From DATBIS01 sp036556805 (GTDB lineage Bacteria; Actinomycetota; UBA4738; HRBIN12): a DNA stretch of 50,099 nt. Positions 15,768 to 25,200 of the stretch are shown here, piece by piece. How positions within the stretch are numbered: position 1 is the stretch's first letter; each line of letters begins with the position of its first letter. The DNA lies in the NCBI GenBank assembly GCA_036556805.1, contig DATBIS010000102.1:1-50099 (forward strand). Reading direction: 5' to 3'. Under the pieces are notes generated by a model. The model was not told where the DNA came from. It made no database searches and saw only the letters and a program-made list of their open reading frames with translations. The position numbers were made by a program, and so were the translations under genes.

Positions 15768-17126
15768 GTGAAGACCATCGACCGCTCGGTGATCGCCGGC
15801 CTGATGGAACGCGAACGCGCGACCTTCCGCCGGCGGCATCGGCGCTCCGGCACGCTCGCCGAGGAGGCGAAAGCATCGCTCCTGTACGGCGTGCCGATGA
15901 ACTGGATGACGCGGTGGCCGGGGGACTTTCCCGTCTTCGTCGACCGCGCCGAGGGCGCGCGCTTCTGGGACGTCGACGGAAACGAGTTCGTCGATCTCTG
16001 CCTGGGCGATACCGGCGGAATGGCGGGCCACGCCCCGAAGGAGTCCGCCCACGCGATCGCCGAGCAGGCGGCGAAGGGCATCACGCTGATGCTCCCGGTG
16101 GAGGACGCCGCCTGGGTCGGCCGCGAGATGACCCGCCGGTTCGGCCTTCCCTTGTGGCAGTTCTGCCTCACGGCAACCGACGCGAACCGGTTCGTGCTGC
16201 GATGGGCGCGCGAGATGACCGGTCGACCGAAGATCGTCGTGCACAACTGGAACTATCACGGGACGGTCGACGAGTCGTTCGCCCGGCTCGGTTCCGACGG
16301 TTCGACGATCGAGAGCGAAGGGAACGTGGGCCCGCCGGTCGACGTCGGGCTCACCACCAAGGTGGTCGAGATCAACGACCTCGAGGGACTCGAGCGAGCG
16401 CTCGAGCCCGGCGACGTCGCGGCGTGCCTCTTCGAGCCGGCGCTCACGAACATCGGCATCGTGCTGCCCGAGGACGGCTATCACGAGGGCGTGCGCGAGC
16501 TCTGCACGAGGCACGGCACCCTGCTCGTGATCGACGAGACGCACACGATCAGCGCGGGGCCGGGCGGGGCCACGAGAGCCTGGGGCCTGCGACCCGACTT
16601 CCTCACGATCGGGAAGACGCTCGGCGCCGGCATCCCGAGCGCCGCGTACGGCGTCACGGCCGAGGTCGCGACGAGGCTCTACGAGAAGACCGACTGGCAG
16701 CACGCCGACGTCGGCGGGATCGGCGGCACGCTCGCCGGCAACGCGCTCTCGATGGCGGCGATGCGAGCGACGCTCGGCCGGGTCCTCACCGACGAGGCGT
16801 TCGACCGGATGATCGAGCTGGGCGGGCGTTTCGAGGAGGGCGTGAGGTCGGTGATCGTGTCGCATGAGCTCCCGTGGCACGTCGTACGGATCGGCTGCCG
16901 CGTGGAGTACCTGTTCCGCCCCGACCGGGCGCGCAACGGTGAGGAGGCGCATGCCGGTCAGGATCCCGAGCTCGATGCGCTGATCCACCTGTACCTTCTG
17001 AACCGGGGCGTCCTCATCACGCCGTTCCACAACATGGCCCTGATGTCCCCCGCGACCACCCCCGAGGACGTCGACCGGCACACCGAGGTGTTCTCGCAGG
17101 CGACGGACGAGCTGATCGGAGGCTGA
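15768..17126 (+). CDS. Class III PLP-dependent aminotransferase (glutamate-1-semialdehyde aminomutase-like)
   Basis: A 452-residue class III aminotransferase. Seen: MNWMTRWPGDFPVFVDRAEGARFWDVDGNEFVDLCLGDTG-type N-terminal block (about residues 44-82), the PLP-binding D256 in VIDETHTISAG, and the Schiff-base lysine K283 in LTIGKTLGAGIP. This sub-group includes beta-amino-acid and glutamate-semialdehyde type enzymes, but the heme-pathway hemL is not assigned because other heme genes are absent and the N-terminal block differs. The GTG at 15768 has a GGAGGAG ribosome site eight to nine bases before it. The next gene begins on the base after the stop, so they are probably cotranscribed. Confidence 0.88.
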   Translation: MKTIDRSVIAGLMERERATFRRRHRRSGTLAEEAKASLLYGVPMNWMTRWPGDFPVFVDRAEGARFWDVDGNEFVDLCLGDTGGMAGHAPKESAHAIAEQAAKGITLMLPVEDAAWVGREMTRRFGLPLWQFCLTATDANRFVLRWAREMTGRPKIVVHNWNYHGTVDESFARLGSDGSTIESEGNVGPPVDVGLTTKVVEINDLEGLERALEPGDVAACLFEPALTNIGIVLPEDGYHEGVRELCTRHGTLLVIDETHTISAGPGGATRAWGLRPDFLTIGKTLGAGIPSAAYGVTAEVATRLYEKTDWQHADVGGIGGTLAGNALSMAAMRATLGRVLTDEAFDRMIELGGRFEEGVRSVIVSHELPWHVVRIGCRVEYLFRPDRARNGEEAHAGQDPELDALIHLYLLNRGVLITPFHNMALMSPATTPEDVDRHTEVFSQATDELIGG

Positions 17127-18128
17127 GTGGCGTACAAGCGGATCCTGCTCGGCACCGACGGATCGGAGAGCTCGCGGCGGGCGGCCGCGGTCGCGGTGGC
17201 CCTCGCGAAGGCCGCGCGGGCCGAGCTCATCGTCGCGCACGCGTACGAGGCCAGGACCGGGGCCGAGGCGAAGGTGGCGCCGGCCCTCGAGGCCGCGACC
17301 GCTGCCGGCGTGCGAAAGCTCTCCAGCGAGCTCCGCGAGGGCTCGCCTCCCGAGGCGCTCGCCGACCTCGGCGAGGAGAAGGACGTCGGCCTCATCGTGA
17401 TCTCCGGCGGCCGGGGTCAGCGCTACACACTCGGGAGCGTCGCCCACCGTTTGTCGCACCACGCCCCCTGCGACGTGTTGATCGTGTCCGACCGTGAGCG
17501 ATCGGACGACCAGCCCTATGGACGGGTGCTGATCGCCACCGACGGTTCGGTGACCGCCGACCGCGCCGCGCGCAAGGGCTACGACCTCGCCGACTCGATC
17601 GGTGCGTCCGTCACGCTCGTGTTCGTCGGACACCCGGCCACCGGAGAGCTCATCACGAAGGACACCATCTCGGTGTTCGCCGGCGAGACGGAGACCGAGG
17701 TTCGGCTGATGGAAGGGGATCCCGCCGAGCGCATCCTCGACGCGGCCGAGGAGAGCGGCGCCGACCTCGTGATCGTCGGCAACAAGGGCATGACCGGCGC
17801 GAAGCGATTCCTCCTGGGCGCGGTGCCCGCGAAGGTGAGCGAGTATGCGGACCGAGACGTGCTGATCGCGCGAACGGTCACCCAGGCGGTCGCCGAGCTC
17901 GGCAAGGGCGAGGGCGGCATCATCGTGCGGGCGGGAGAGAAGCTCGCGGCGTTCATGGACGATGCCGGTGAGCTCCACGTGATGTCCGCGAAATGCACGC
18001 ACCTGGGATGCACCGTCGACTGGAACGGCGGCACGAAGCTGTTCGAGTGCCCGTGCCACGGGTCGAAGTACGCGCCCACCGGCGAGGTCGTGAACGGGCC
18101 GGCCACCCGGCCGCTCCCCCCCGCGTGA
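17127..18128 (+). CDS. Tandem universal stress protein domains fused to a Rieske [2Fe-2S] domain
   Basis: A 333-residue three-part protein. Residues 1-122 and 131-250 are two UspA-like domains; the second has the nucleotide loop G-x2-G-x9-G at GNKGMTGAKRFLLGA, the first a degenerate version. Residues 253-333 form a Rieske domain with C290-x-H292 and C308-x2-H311 as cluster ligands and C295 and C310 placed as the disulphide pair of high-potential (bc1/arsenite-oxidase type) Rieske proteins. There is no signal peptide or membrane segment, so it is presumably cytoplasmic. It ends soon after GPATRPLPPA, short of the usual final strand. GTG start directly abuts the aminotransferase stop. Role (redox-sensing stress protein?) is inference. 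Confidence 0.9.
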   Translation: MAYKRILLGTDGSESSRRAAAVAVALAKAARAELIVAHAYEARTGAEAKVAPALEAATAAGVRKLSSELREGSPPEALADLGEEKDVGLIVISGGRGQRYTLGSVAHRLSHHAPCDVLIVSDRERSDDQPYGRVLIATDGSVTADRAARKGYDLADSIGASVTLVFVGHPATGELITKDTISVFAGETETEVRLMEGDPAERILDAAEESGADLVIVGNKGMTGAKRFLLGAVPAKVSEYADRDVLIARTVTQAVAELGKGEGGIIVRAGEKLAAFMDDAGELHVMSAKCTHLGCTVDWNGGTKLFECPCHGSKYAPTGEVVNGPATRPLPPA

Positions 18129-18131
18129 GGC

Positions 18132-18638
18132 TCAGCCCACCCCCGGCTTGAAGATCATCAGGTAGAGGATCACGAGCAGGCCCAGCAAGCCGACCAGGTT
18201 GATGCCGTGGAAGGCCGGCCCCCGAAGGATCTGGTCGAGCTCCTCGTCGGACTTGCGCGGCACTCCGGTCGGCCGCACGGCGCACGCCTCGGTCACGCGC
18301 TTGAAGTAGGGCGCCGCCATCAGGCTCATCAACACCGACGTCACGATCAGCACCCCGATCGCGGACCAGATCCACAGTGACGAGAGCGCGTCGCCCGGGA
18401 TGCCGGTGAACCAGTTGATCGGGGACTGCAGGGCAGTGACCACGCCCGTCACGATCACCGCGAGCAGGCAGATATACATGGGACGAACCGTGCTCCCGGA
18501 GAAGGCGATGAGGTCGCCGATCCGCCGCCGGTCGCGCTCCCGGCGCAACCGGTAGAGCACCACCATCGAGACGCCGTGCGTGCCGACGAACGCGAACACG
18601 CACGCGACGTGGAGGAAGACCCACCAGTTGTAGCTCAT
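18132..18638 (-). CDS. Small integral membrane protein, DUF2269-like
   Basis: A 168-residue membrane protein with four to five hydrophobic segments: WWVFLHVACVFAFVGTHGVSMVVLYRL, MYICLLAVIVTGVVTAL, SLWIWSAIGVLIVTSVLMSLMA and GINLVGLLGLLVILYLMIF. The N-terminal helix with a conserved-looking His pair (FLHV and GTHG) is like DUF2269 proteins, whose function is not established. I take ATG at 18638 as the start, nine codons inside the longest frame that opens with GTG at 18665; no strong ribosome site decides it. It converges on the USP-Rieske gene with three bases between the stops. Confidence 0.75.
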   Translation of the reverse strand: MSYNWWVFLHVACVFAFVGTHGVSMVVLYRLRRERDRRRIGDLIAFSGSTVRPMYICLLAVIVTGVVTALQSPINWFTGIPGDALSSLWIWSAIGVLIVTSVLMSLMAAPYFKRVTEACAVRPTGVPRKSDEELDQILRGPAFHGINLVGLLGLLVILYLMIFKPGVG

Positions 18639-18674
18639 CGGCCGGTCACGATACCGCGCGACCACGGGCGTCCA

Positions 18675-19520
18675 TCAAGCCCGCTCGAGGGGCCGGGTGA
18701 GGCAGGTGGGGCCGCCGTCCCCTTTCCGCGAGATCTCGTCGCCGCGGTAGGTGCGCACGTCGACGCCCGCCGCCTCCATCCGCCGCCGGGTTTCGGGATT
18801 GCCCTCGAGGGCGAGCGCGACGCGCGGCGCGAGGGCCAGCACGTTCGGGCCCATGGAGTCGAGCTCGTCGTCGGGCACCTCGACCACCTGGACGCCACGT
18901 TCCCGAAGGAGCTCGACCAGCCGTACCGGCATCAGCGGCAGGTGACCCACGACGAGGTCGGGCGCGAGCGGTGACAGCAGCGAGAGCAGGTGCAGGCACT
19001 CGCTCGGGCCCCGACGGTGCGGAAGGTCGAAAGCCACCACGTCGGCGGCCGGCAGCAGCTCACGCAGCTGCTCGATGCCCGCGTCGTTCGTTCGATATCC
19101 GCGGCCGGCGAGCAGGGTCGACGGGTCGAGCCAGACGAGGTCGCCGCCTTCCGCGGTGCCGGGCTCGAGGATCGAGCCCGCCAGCGGGATGCCGAGGGCC
19201 TCCAGGTCGCTCGTCATCGCCGCGGGCTCGCCGCGCCGCTGCGGCTTGCCGGGGCGAAGGGCGAGCGCGCCGCCGTCGGCGAGCAGCATCGGGTCGAACG
19301 TGTACAGGGCGTCGGGGTCGCCCGGAACCGGGGTCCTCGCCACGACGACCTCCGCGCCGGCGTCGGCGAGCGCTTCGCGGAACGCCGCGTGCTCCTCGGC
19401 CGCAAGGCCGGGATCCGGCGCCGATCGCCATCCGTGCGCCGCCCAGGCCTCGAGGTCCTCCGCGCGCGGCGCCCGCACGTAGACGCGCCGAAGCGCGGAG
19501 GTGGACTCTTGGATCGACAC
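18675..19520 (-). CDS. Amidinotransferase/dimethylarginine dimethylaminohydrolase-like protein
   Basis: A 281-residue member of the guanidino-group modifying (pentein) superfamily. Seen: TFDPMLLADGGAL near residues 74-86, the acidic substrate block E124-G-G-D127 in TAEGGDLVWLD, GRGYRTN, a catalytic-type His at 177 in ECLHLLS, and the catalytic-type Cys C273 in GDGGPTCLTRPL near the C-terminus. All are in family order, so hydrolysis or transfer on arginine-like substrates is expected. Which one (dimethylarginine, arginine, other) is open. The start is GTG at 19520. It ends 36 bases before the membrane protein start and may share its transcript. Confidence 0.85.
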   Translation of the reverse strand: MSIQESTSALRRVYVRAPRAEDLEAWAAHGWRSAPDPGLAAEEHAAFREALADAGAEVVVARTPVPGDPDALYTFDPMLLADGGALALRPGKPQRRGEPAAMTSDLEALGIPLAGSILEPGTAEGGDLVWLDPSTLLAGRGYRTNDAGIEQLRELLPAADVVAFDLPHRRGPSECLHLLSLLSPLAPDLVVGHLPLMPVRLVELLRERGVQVVEVPDDELDSMGPNVLALAPRVALALEGNPETRRRMEAAGVDVRTYRGDEISRKGDGGPTCLTRPLERA

Positions 19521-19529
19521 CGCGGCAGG

Positions 19530-20372
19530 CTACCCCGCGAGGCCGGTTGCGAGTCGGAGCAGCGCGGTCACGCGGTACGCGAGGTGGCCGGTGAGGCAGC
19601 CCGAAGCCATCCCGCTCTCGTCGAGGGTCCCCTCGAGCCTGCTCGCGCGCCACACGTGGTGGATCGAGGTCGCCTTCGTCACCTCGAGCTCGAAGACGAG
19701 CGTCTCCACGATCGTGCCGCCCGTGCAGCTCTTCAGGTGGAACGGGGCCCGCAGGGTCCCCTCGTACGTCGCCTGGTGGCGGCGAAGCGTCGCGCTCGAC
19801 GTGTCGATCTTGATCTTCGCGTCGCAGGCGCCCTGCTTGCAGTTCGGCTCGAACGCGAAGAGCGCCCCTCCGCCGCTCGCGCCGCTCTTGAGGTTGTCCT
19901 GGTCGGTGAGGTGGAGCTTTGCGATGAACTTGCCGAGCAGGCGCGCGTCCGCGAGCGGTGGCGCGCCGGTCGTGAGCGCGGCCGTGGCCGATCCCGTGGC
20001 GGCGCCGGCGGCGTCGACGCCGTGCACGCGGTAGCGGTACGTCATACCGGGCTCGGCCTCGTCGTCGGCGAACGCGTTCGTGGTGACGTTCTGCACGATC
20101 GTGAGTCCGTTGCGCGCGACCTCGTAGTGGTCGACCTCGAAGTCAGTGGGGACGTCCCACGAGAGTTCCACGATCCACGTCGACGGATCCGCAGTCCACT
20201 TCGACGGCTGTTCGAGCTTCAGGCCGGTGAGCTCCACCGGGCCCGGCGCGGCGCTCGTCGTCGGCGCCACCGAGGGACTCGCGGCAGGGGACGACGTCCC
20301 GCCCTCGCACGCGCCGCCGGTGAGCGCGACCGCGATGAGCACGGCACGGAGCGGGCGCCGGCGCGCTTCCAT
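19530..20372 (-). CDS. Putative lipoprotein with fibronectin type III-like domain
   Basis: A 280-residue predicted lipoprotein: basic start, hydrophobic core and lipobox LTGGAC with Cys at residue 22, then a Ser/Pro/Ala-rich linker. From about 48 to 140 there is a fibronectin III-like fold signature (WIVELSWDVPTDFEVDHYEVARNG, then MTYRYRVHGVDAAG). The remaining 140 residues are a beta-rich region with two pairs of cysteines and no family I recognise. It probably sits on the outer face of the membrane. ATG at 20372; divergent from the methyltransferase/reductase gene with 33 bases between them. Confidence 0.8.
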   Translation of the reverse strand: MEARRRPLRAVLIAVALTGGACEGGTSSPAASPSVAPTTSAAPGPVELTGLKLEQPSKWTADPSTWIVELSWDVPTDFEVDHYEVARNGLTIVQNVTTNAFADDEAEPGMTYRYRVHGVDAAGAATGSATAALTTGAPPLADARLLGKFIAKLHLTDQDNLKSGASGGGALFAFEPNCKQGACDAKIKIDTSSATLRRHQATYEGTLRAPFHLKSCTGGTIVETLVFELEVTKATSIHHVWRASRLEGTLDESGMASGCLTGHLAYRVTALLRLATGLAG

Positions 20373-20405
20373 GGCGGCACCATATCCCCACCTACACTGG
20401 CGTGC

Positions 20406-22232
20406 GTGAACCCCACCGAGCTGCGCGCGCTTCTCGCCGAGGGCCCGCTCGTCGCCGACGGCGGGATGGGTACCTCGCTGATCGAGGCGGGCGCGCCGAT
20501 CGACGCCTGCTTCGAGGCGTTCAACGTGCAGGACCCGGCGCGCGTCGAGGCCGTCCATCGGGGGTTCGTGGAGGCGGGCGCTCGGCTCGTGCTCACGAAC
20601 TCGTTCGGCGGCAACCGATACCGATTGGATCGGCACGGTGCCGCCGGCCGGGTCCACGCCTACGCGCGCGCGTCGGTCGCCGTCGCCCGCAGGGCGGGAG
20701 CCGAGATCGTCGCCGGGTCTGCCGGGCCCCTCGGCGTGCGGCTGGCGCCCTATGGCCGCGTCCCCGCCGAGGACGCGTTCGAGGCCTACCGGGAGCAGAT
20801 CCAGGCGCTCGCCGAGGGCGGGGTCGACCTCGTCGCGATCGAAACGCAGACCGACTTGCGCGAGATGGAACAGGCGCTCGGTGCGGCGCGCGCCGCCGCG
20901 CCGGGGCTCGCGGTGATCGTCACGGCGACGTTCACGCGCGACGACCGGACGGTGCTCGGGTCGGCCCCCGACGAGGTGGCCCGCCGGCTCGCCGAGCTCG
21001 GGGCCGACGCCGTCGGCGTGAACTGCGGCGAAGGCCCCGCGCAGGTGCTGAGGATCGTGCGGGCGATGCGGCCGTTCCTCGCCGGCGTGCCGATCGTCGC
21101 GCGTCCCAACGCGGGAGGGCCGCGCGAGGTCGCCGGGCGGTTCGTCTACCCCGCGACTCCCGACTACTTCGCCGAGCACGCACGCGCTTTGCTCGACGAG
21201 GGCGCGGCGATCGTGGGCGGCTGCTGCGGCACCGGGCCCGCGCACGTCGCCGCGATCGCGGGGGCGCTGCGCGACGGGGGCGCCGCGCCTCGGGTGGAGG
21301 CGATCGTGGACCGGTCCGAAACCGCGGAGGTTCCCGCCGAGGCGGTCACGCCGCCCACCCGGCTCGAGGCGAAGCTCACGGCGGGTGAGTTCGTCGTCGC
21401 GGTCGAGATGGAGCCCCCGCGCTCGTTCTCGACGGCGACGCTCGTCGCGGCCGCCGACACGCTCGGCCAGGCCGGCGCCGACGTGATCGACGTCGCCGAC
21501 TCGCCGATGGCGAAGATGCGCATGAGCGCCTGGGCCGCGTGCCGCCTGGTCCAGGAGGGCGTGGGCCTGGAGACCGTCCTGCACTTCCCCACGCGGGGTC
21601 GCAACCTGCTGCGCCTGCAGGGCGACCTGCTCGGCGCCTATGCGCTCGGCATCCGCAACGTGTTCGTGTGCGTCGGCGACCCCGTGACGATCGGCGACTT
21701 CCCGCAGGGATCGAACAACGTGGACGTCACCGCCTCGGGCCTCCTCTCGCTCATCACGGAGGGTTTCAACCGCGGCATGGCGCACGGCGGGGCGTCGATC
21801 GGCGAGCCGACCTCGTTCTTCGCGGGCGCGGCGCTTTCTCCGAACGCCGCCGACCGGAGCCGCGAGCTTCGCCTGCTCAGACGGAAGGTTGACGCCGGCG
21901 CGCGGTTCTTCCTGTCGCAGCCGGTCTACGACGCCGAGTCCTTCGTCGGCCTCCGCGAGGCCACCGACGTACCGATCCTCGTCGGCGTCTTGCCGCTCGT
22001 CACCTCCCGGCACGCCGAGTTCCTCCACAACGAGGTACCCGGCATCGAGATCCCCGAGCCGACCCGCAAACGTCTCGCCGATGCCGGGGAGGACGGCGCG
22101 CGCGAGGGCGTCGCGATGGCCGTCGAGATGGTGGCCGCCCTGCGAGCCGAGGGCGCCTCGGGCGTGTACCTGATGCCGCAGTTCGGCCGATACGACCTCG
22201 CGGCGGAGATCGTCGAAGCCGCTCGTACCTGA
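20406..22232 (+). CDS. Bifunctional homocysteine S-methyltransferase/5,10-methylenetetrahydrofolate reductase
   Basis: A 608-residue fusion of the YitJ type. Residues 1-290 are a homocysteine methyltransferase barrel with the zinc-binding cysteines C207 (GVNCGEG) and C273-C274 (GGCCGTGPAH). Residues 315-608 are a MetF-like FAD reductase barrel (VAVEMEPPRS, NVFVCVGDPVT, ARFFLSQPVYD). Together they make methyl-THF and may pass its methyl group to homocysteine, giving methionine; the fused enzyme in other bacteria can support this without cobalamin-dependent MetH, but whether it does here is inference. GTG at 20406 is the start consistent with the N-terminal family block (ELRALLAEGPLVADGGMGT). 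Confidence 0.92.
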   Translation: MNPTELRALLAEGPLVADGGMGTSLIEAGAPIDACFEAFNVQDPARVEAVHRGFVEAGARLVLTNSFGGNRYRLDRHGAAGRVHAYARASVAVARRAGAEIVAGSAGPLGVRLAPYGRVPAEDAFEAYREQIQALAEGGVDLVAIETQTDLREMEQALGAARAAAPGLAVIVTATFTRDDRTVLGSAPDEVARRLAELGADAVGVNCGEGPAQVLRIVRAMRPFLAGVPIVARPNAGGPREVAGRFVYPATPDYFAEHARALLDEGAAIVGGCCGTGPAHVAAIAGALRDGGAAPRVEAIVDRSETAEVPAEAVTPPTRLEAKLTAGEFVVAVEMEPPRSFSTATLVAAADTLGQAGADVIDVADSPMAKMRMSAWAACRLVQEGVGLETVLHFPTRGRNLLRLQGDLLGAYALGIRNVFVCVGDPVTIGDFPQGSNNVDVTASGLLSLITEGFNRGMAHGGASIGEPTSFFAGAALSPNAADRSRELRLLRRKVDAGARFFLSQPVYDAESFVGLREATDVPILVGVLPLVTSRHAEFLHNEVPGIEIPEPTRKRLADAGEDGAREGVAMAVEMVAALRAEGASGVYLMPQFGRYDLAAEIVEAART

Positions 22233-22262
22233 GCTCCGTTCGACCTGCCACAATCTCGTCTC

Positions 22263-25200
22263 GTGGACGAGATCGCCCCGGAGCTGCATCCGGTCCTCGC
22301 CGAGCTGTTGCACCGCATCGAGGAGCATGTCGAACCGGGGCGCCGTGAGGCCGTTGCCGCCTTCGCGAAGGCCTACACCCGCCGCCTGTCCGACGAAGAG
22401 CTTTCCGAGGCCGATCTCGACCAGCTGTACGGTCGTGTGACCTCGGCGTTCGCGTTCATCGACACGCGCGGCCCGCGCGCGATCACCGTTCGCGTGTTCG
22501 ATCCGGACGCTCAGGTCGACGGGTACGAGTCGCCGGGGACGGTCGTCGAGTCCAACACGGACGACTCGCCGTTCCTCGTCGACTCGATCTCCGAGGAGCT
22601 CGCGGCGCGCAACTTGCAGGTCGAGCGCCTGACGCACCCCGTGATCGGGACCGCGCGCGACGAGGACGGGCGCATCGAGCGCGTGACGTCCGCGCGCGAC
22701 GCGAGCCACCGCGAGTCGTTCATGCACTTCGAGGTCGATCGGCGACTACACGAGGCGGAGCGCGCGAACCTCGAGACGAGGGTCGCGAGGATCCTCAAGG
22801 ACGTGCATCTCGTCGTACGGGACTTCGAGCCCATGCAGACGCGGGTGCGGCGCATGGTCGAGCTCGCGCGGGCGGCCGGCGTTCGGTATCCGGCGCAGGA
22901 GGTCGGTGAGGCCGTCGAGTTCCTCGAGTGGCTGCTGCAATTGAACTTCGTGCTGCTCGGGTATCGCGAGTACCAGCTCGTCGACACGCCGCAGGGACGC
23001 GCGATCGCGGTCGTGCCGAACTCCGGGCTCGGCATCCTGTCCGACGAGCAGCGGTCCACGTTCGCGGCTTCCACGCTGCTCTCCACGATCGAACCCGCGC
23101 TCCGGCAGCGGATCGAGGACGGCGACCTGCTGATCTACTCGAAGACGAACTCGTACTCCACCGTGCACCGTCGCGCCCGCATGGACTACATCGGGGTACG
23201 ACGCGTGAACGCCGAAGGCGAGATCGTCGGCGAGGCGCGACTGATCGGCCTCTTCACGTCGAAGGCGTACATGGAGCCCGCCGCGAAGACGCCGCTCCTG
23301 CAACGCAAGCTCGAGCAGGTGCTCGCGGCCGAGGACCTGATTCCCGGAGGCCACGACTACAAGTCGGCGATCGCGCTGTTCGAGTCGTTCCCGAAGGACG
23401 AGCTCTTCCAGGCGCCGCCGCAGGAGCTCCGCCGGCTCATCGTGGGCCTGCTGCAGCTCGAACGGCACGGAGGGATGCGCGTGCTCATCCGTCGGGACCT
23501 CTACGGGCGCTCGGTGAGCGTCGTCGTCGCGCTGCCGAGGGACCGGTTCAACGCGGAGCTCCGCAAGAAGCTGCAGGCGCTGTTCCTCGAGCGTTTCCAC
23601 GGGTCGACCGTCGACTACCATCTGTCGCTCGACGAGACGGAGCTCGCGCGCATCTTCTTCACCGTGCACGTCGACCCGGGCGTGCAGATCCCCGAGGTGC
23701 CGTACGAGGAGCTCGAACGCGAGGTCGAGCGCCTCGCGCGAACGTGGGACGACGACCTCCGCGATGCGCTCTCCCGGCGGCACGGGCCCCGGCGCGGCGC
23801 TCAGCTCGCGGAGACCTACGCGGCGCGCTTCCCCGACTACTACCGCTCGAACTCCGACTGGGAGCTGATCTGCAACGACGTCGACCGGCTCGAGGAGCTC
23901 GAGGGCTCCGAGGAGGGCTTCGTCGTCGGCCTCGGGAACGAGCAGGCCGGCGAGCGCCTCACGCGCGTGTCGCTGTACAAGACCGGTGGCAAGATCGACC
24001 TCTCGGCGTTCATGCCGATCCTCGAGGCGCTCGGCCTTCGCGTGGTCGAGGAGATCCCGATCGGCCTGCTCGGCGAGGGAAAGGTCTACATCCACGACTT
24101 CGGCGTGCTCGACGCGCGGGGCGCCGTGCTGAACCTCGAGGAGAACGCCGAGCGTGTGGCCGACTGCATCGCGTCGGTCTGGCGCGGGCAGGCGGAGTCC
24201 GACTCGCTCAACCGCCTCGTGGTGTTCGCCGGGCTCACCTGGCGCGAGGTGATGATCCTGCGCGCCTACCGACGCTACGGCCAGCGCGTCTTCCCCGCGT
24301 TCACCGAGGACTACCAGAACGAGGCGCTTGCCGAGAACCCGCACATCGCGGCGAAGCTCGTGCGCCTGTTCTTCGCGAAGTTCGACCCGTCCGGCGCCTC
24401 GACCGACGAGGATGTCGAGGCGTTGCGCGGCGAGATCATGCAGGATCTCCAGCGCGTCGTCTCGCTCGACATGGATCGGATCCTGCGGAGCTTCCTGGGC
24501 ATGATCGACGCGACGGTCCGCACGAACGCCTACCTGCCGGCGCGGGGCGCGTTCTCGATCAAGCTGCGGTCGGCCGACGTGCCCGACATGCCGAAGCCCT
24601 TTCCGCTGTACGAGATCTTCGTGTACTCGCCCTGGATGGAGGCGATCCACCTGCGCGGGGCGAAGGTCGCGCGGGGAGGCATCCGCTGGTCCGACCGCAA
24701 GGAGGACTACCGCACCGAGGTGCTCGGCCTCATGAAGGCCCAGAAGGTGAAGAACGCCATCATCGTGCCGGACGGCTCGAAGGGCGGGTTCATCCTGAAG
24801 CGGCAGCCGGCGACGCCCGAGGAGCTGCGCGCGGAGGTGCAAGCCCAGTACCGCACGTTCATGGAGGGCTTGCTCGACCTCACCGACAACCTCGCGGACG
24901 GCAAGGTCGTGCATCCCGAGGGCGTTCGCGTCCTCGACGAGGAGGATCCGTACCTCGTCGTCGCGGCCGACAAGGGCACGGCGACGTTCTCCGATCTCGC
25001 GAACGATGTTGCGGCTCAGTACCTGTTCTGGCTCGGGGACGCGTTCGCCTCGGGTGGCTCCGCCGGATACGACCACAAGAAGCTCGGCATCACGGCCCGG
25101 GGCGCGTGGGAATCCGTGAGGCGCCACTTCCGCGAGCTCGGCGTCGACGTGATGACCGAATCCTTCACCGCGGTCGGGATCGGCGACATGTCGGGCGATG

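Noticed and set aside
19530..22727. A 1065-residue minus-strand frame across the methyltransferase/reductase gene
   Set aside because: Only its last 280 codons form a real protein (lipoprotein starting at ATG 20372); the rest is antisense to a gene with clear catalytic motifs.
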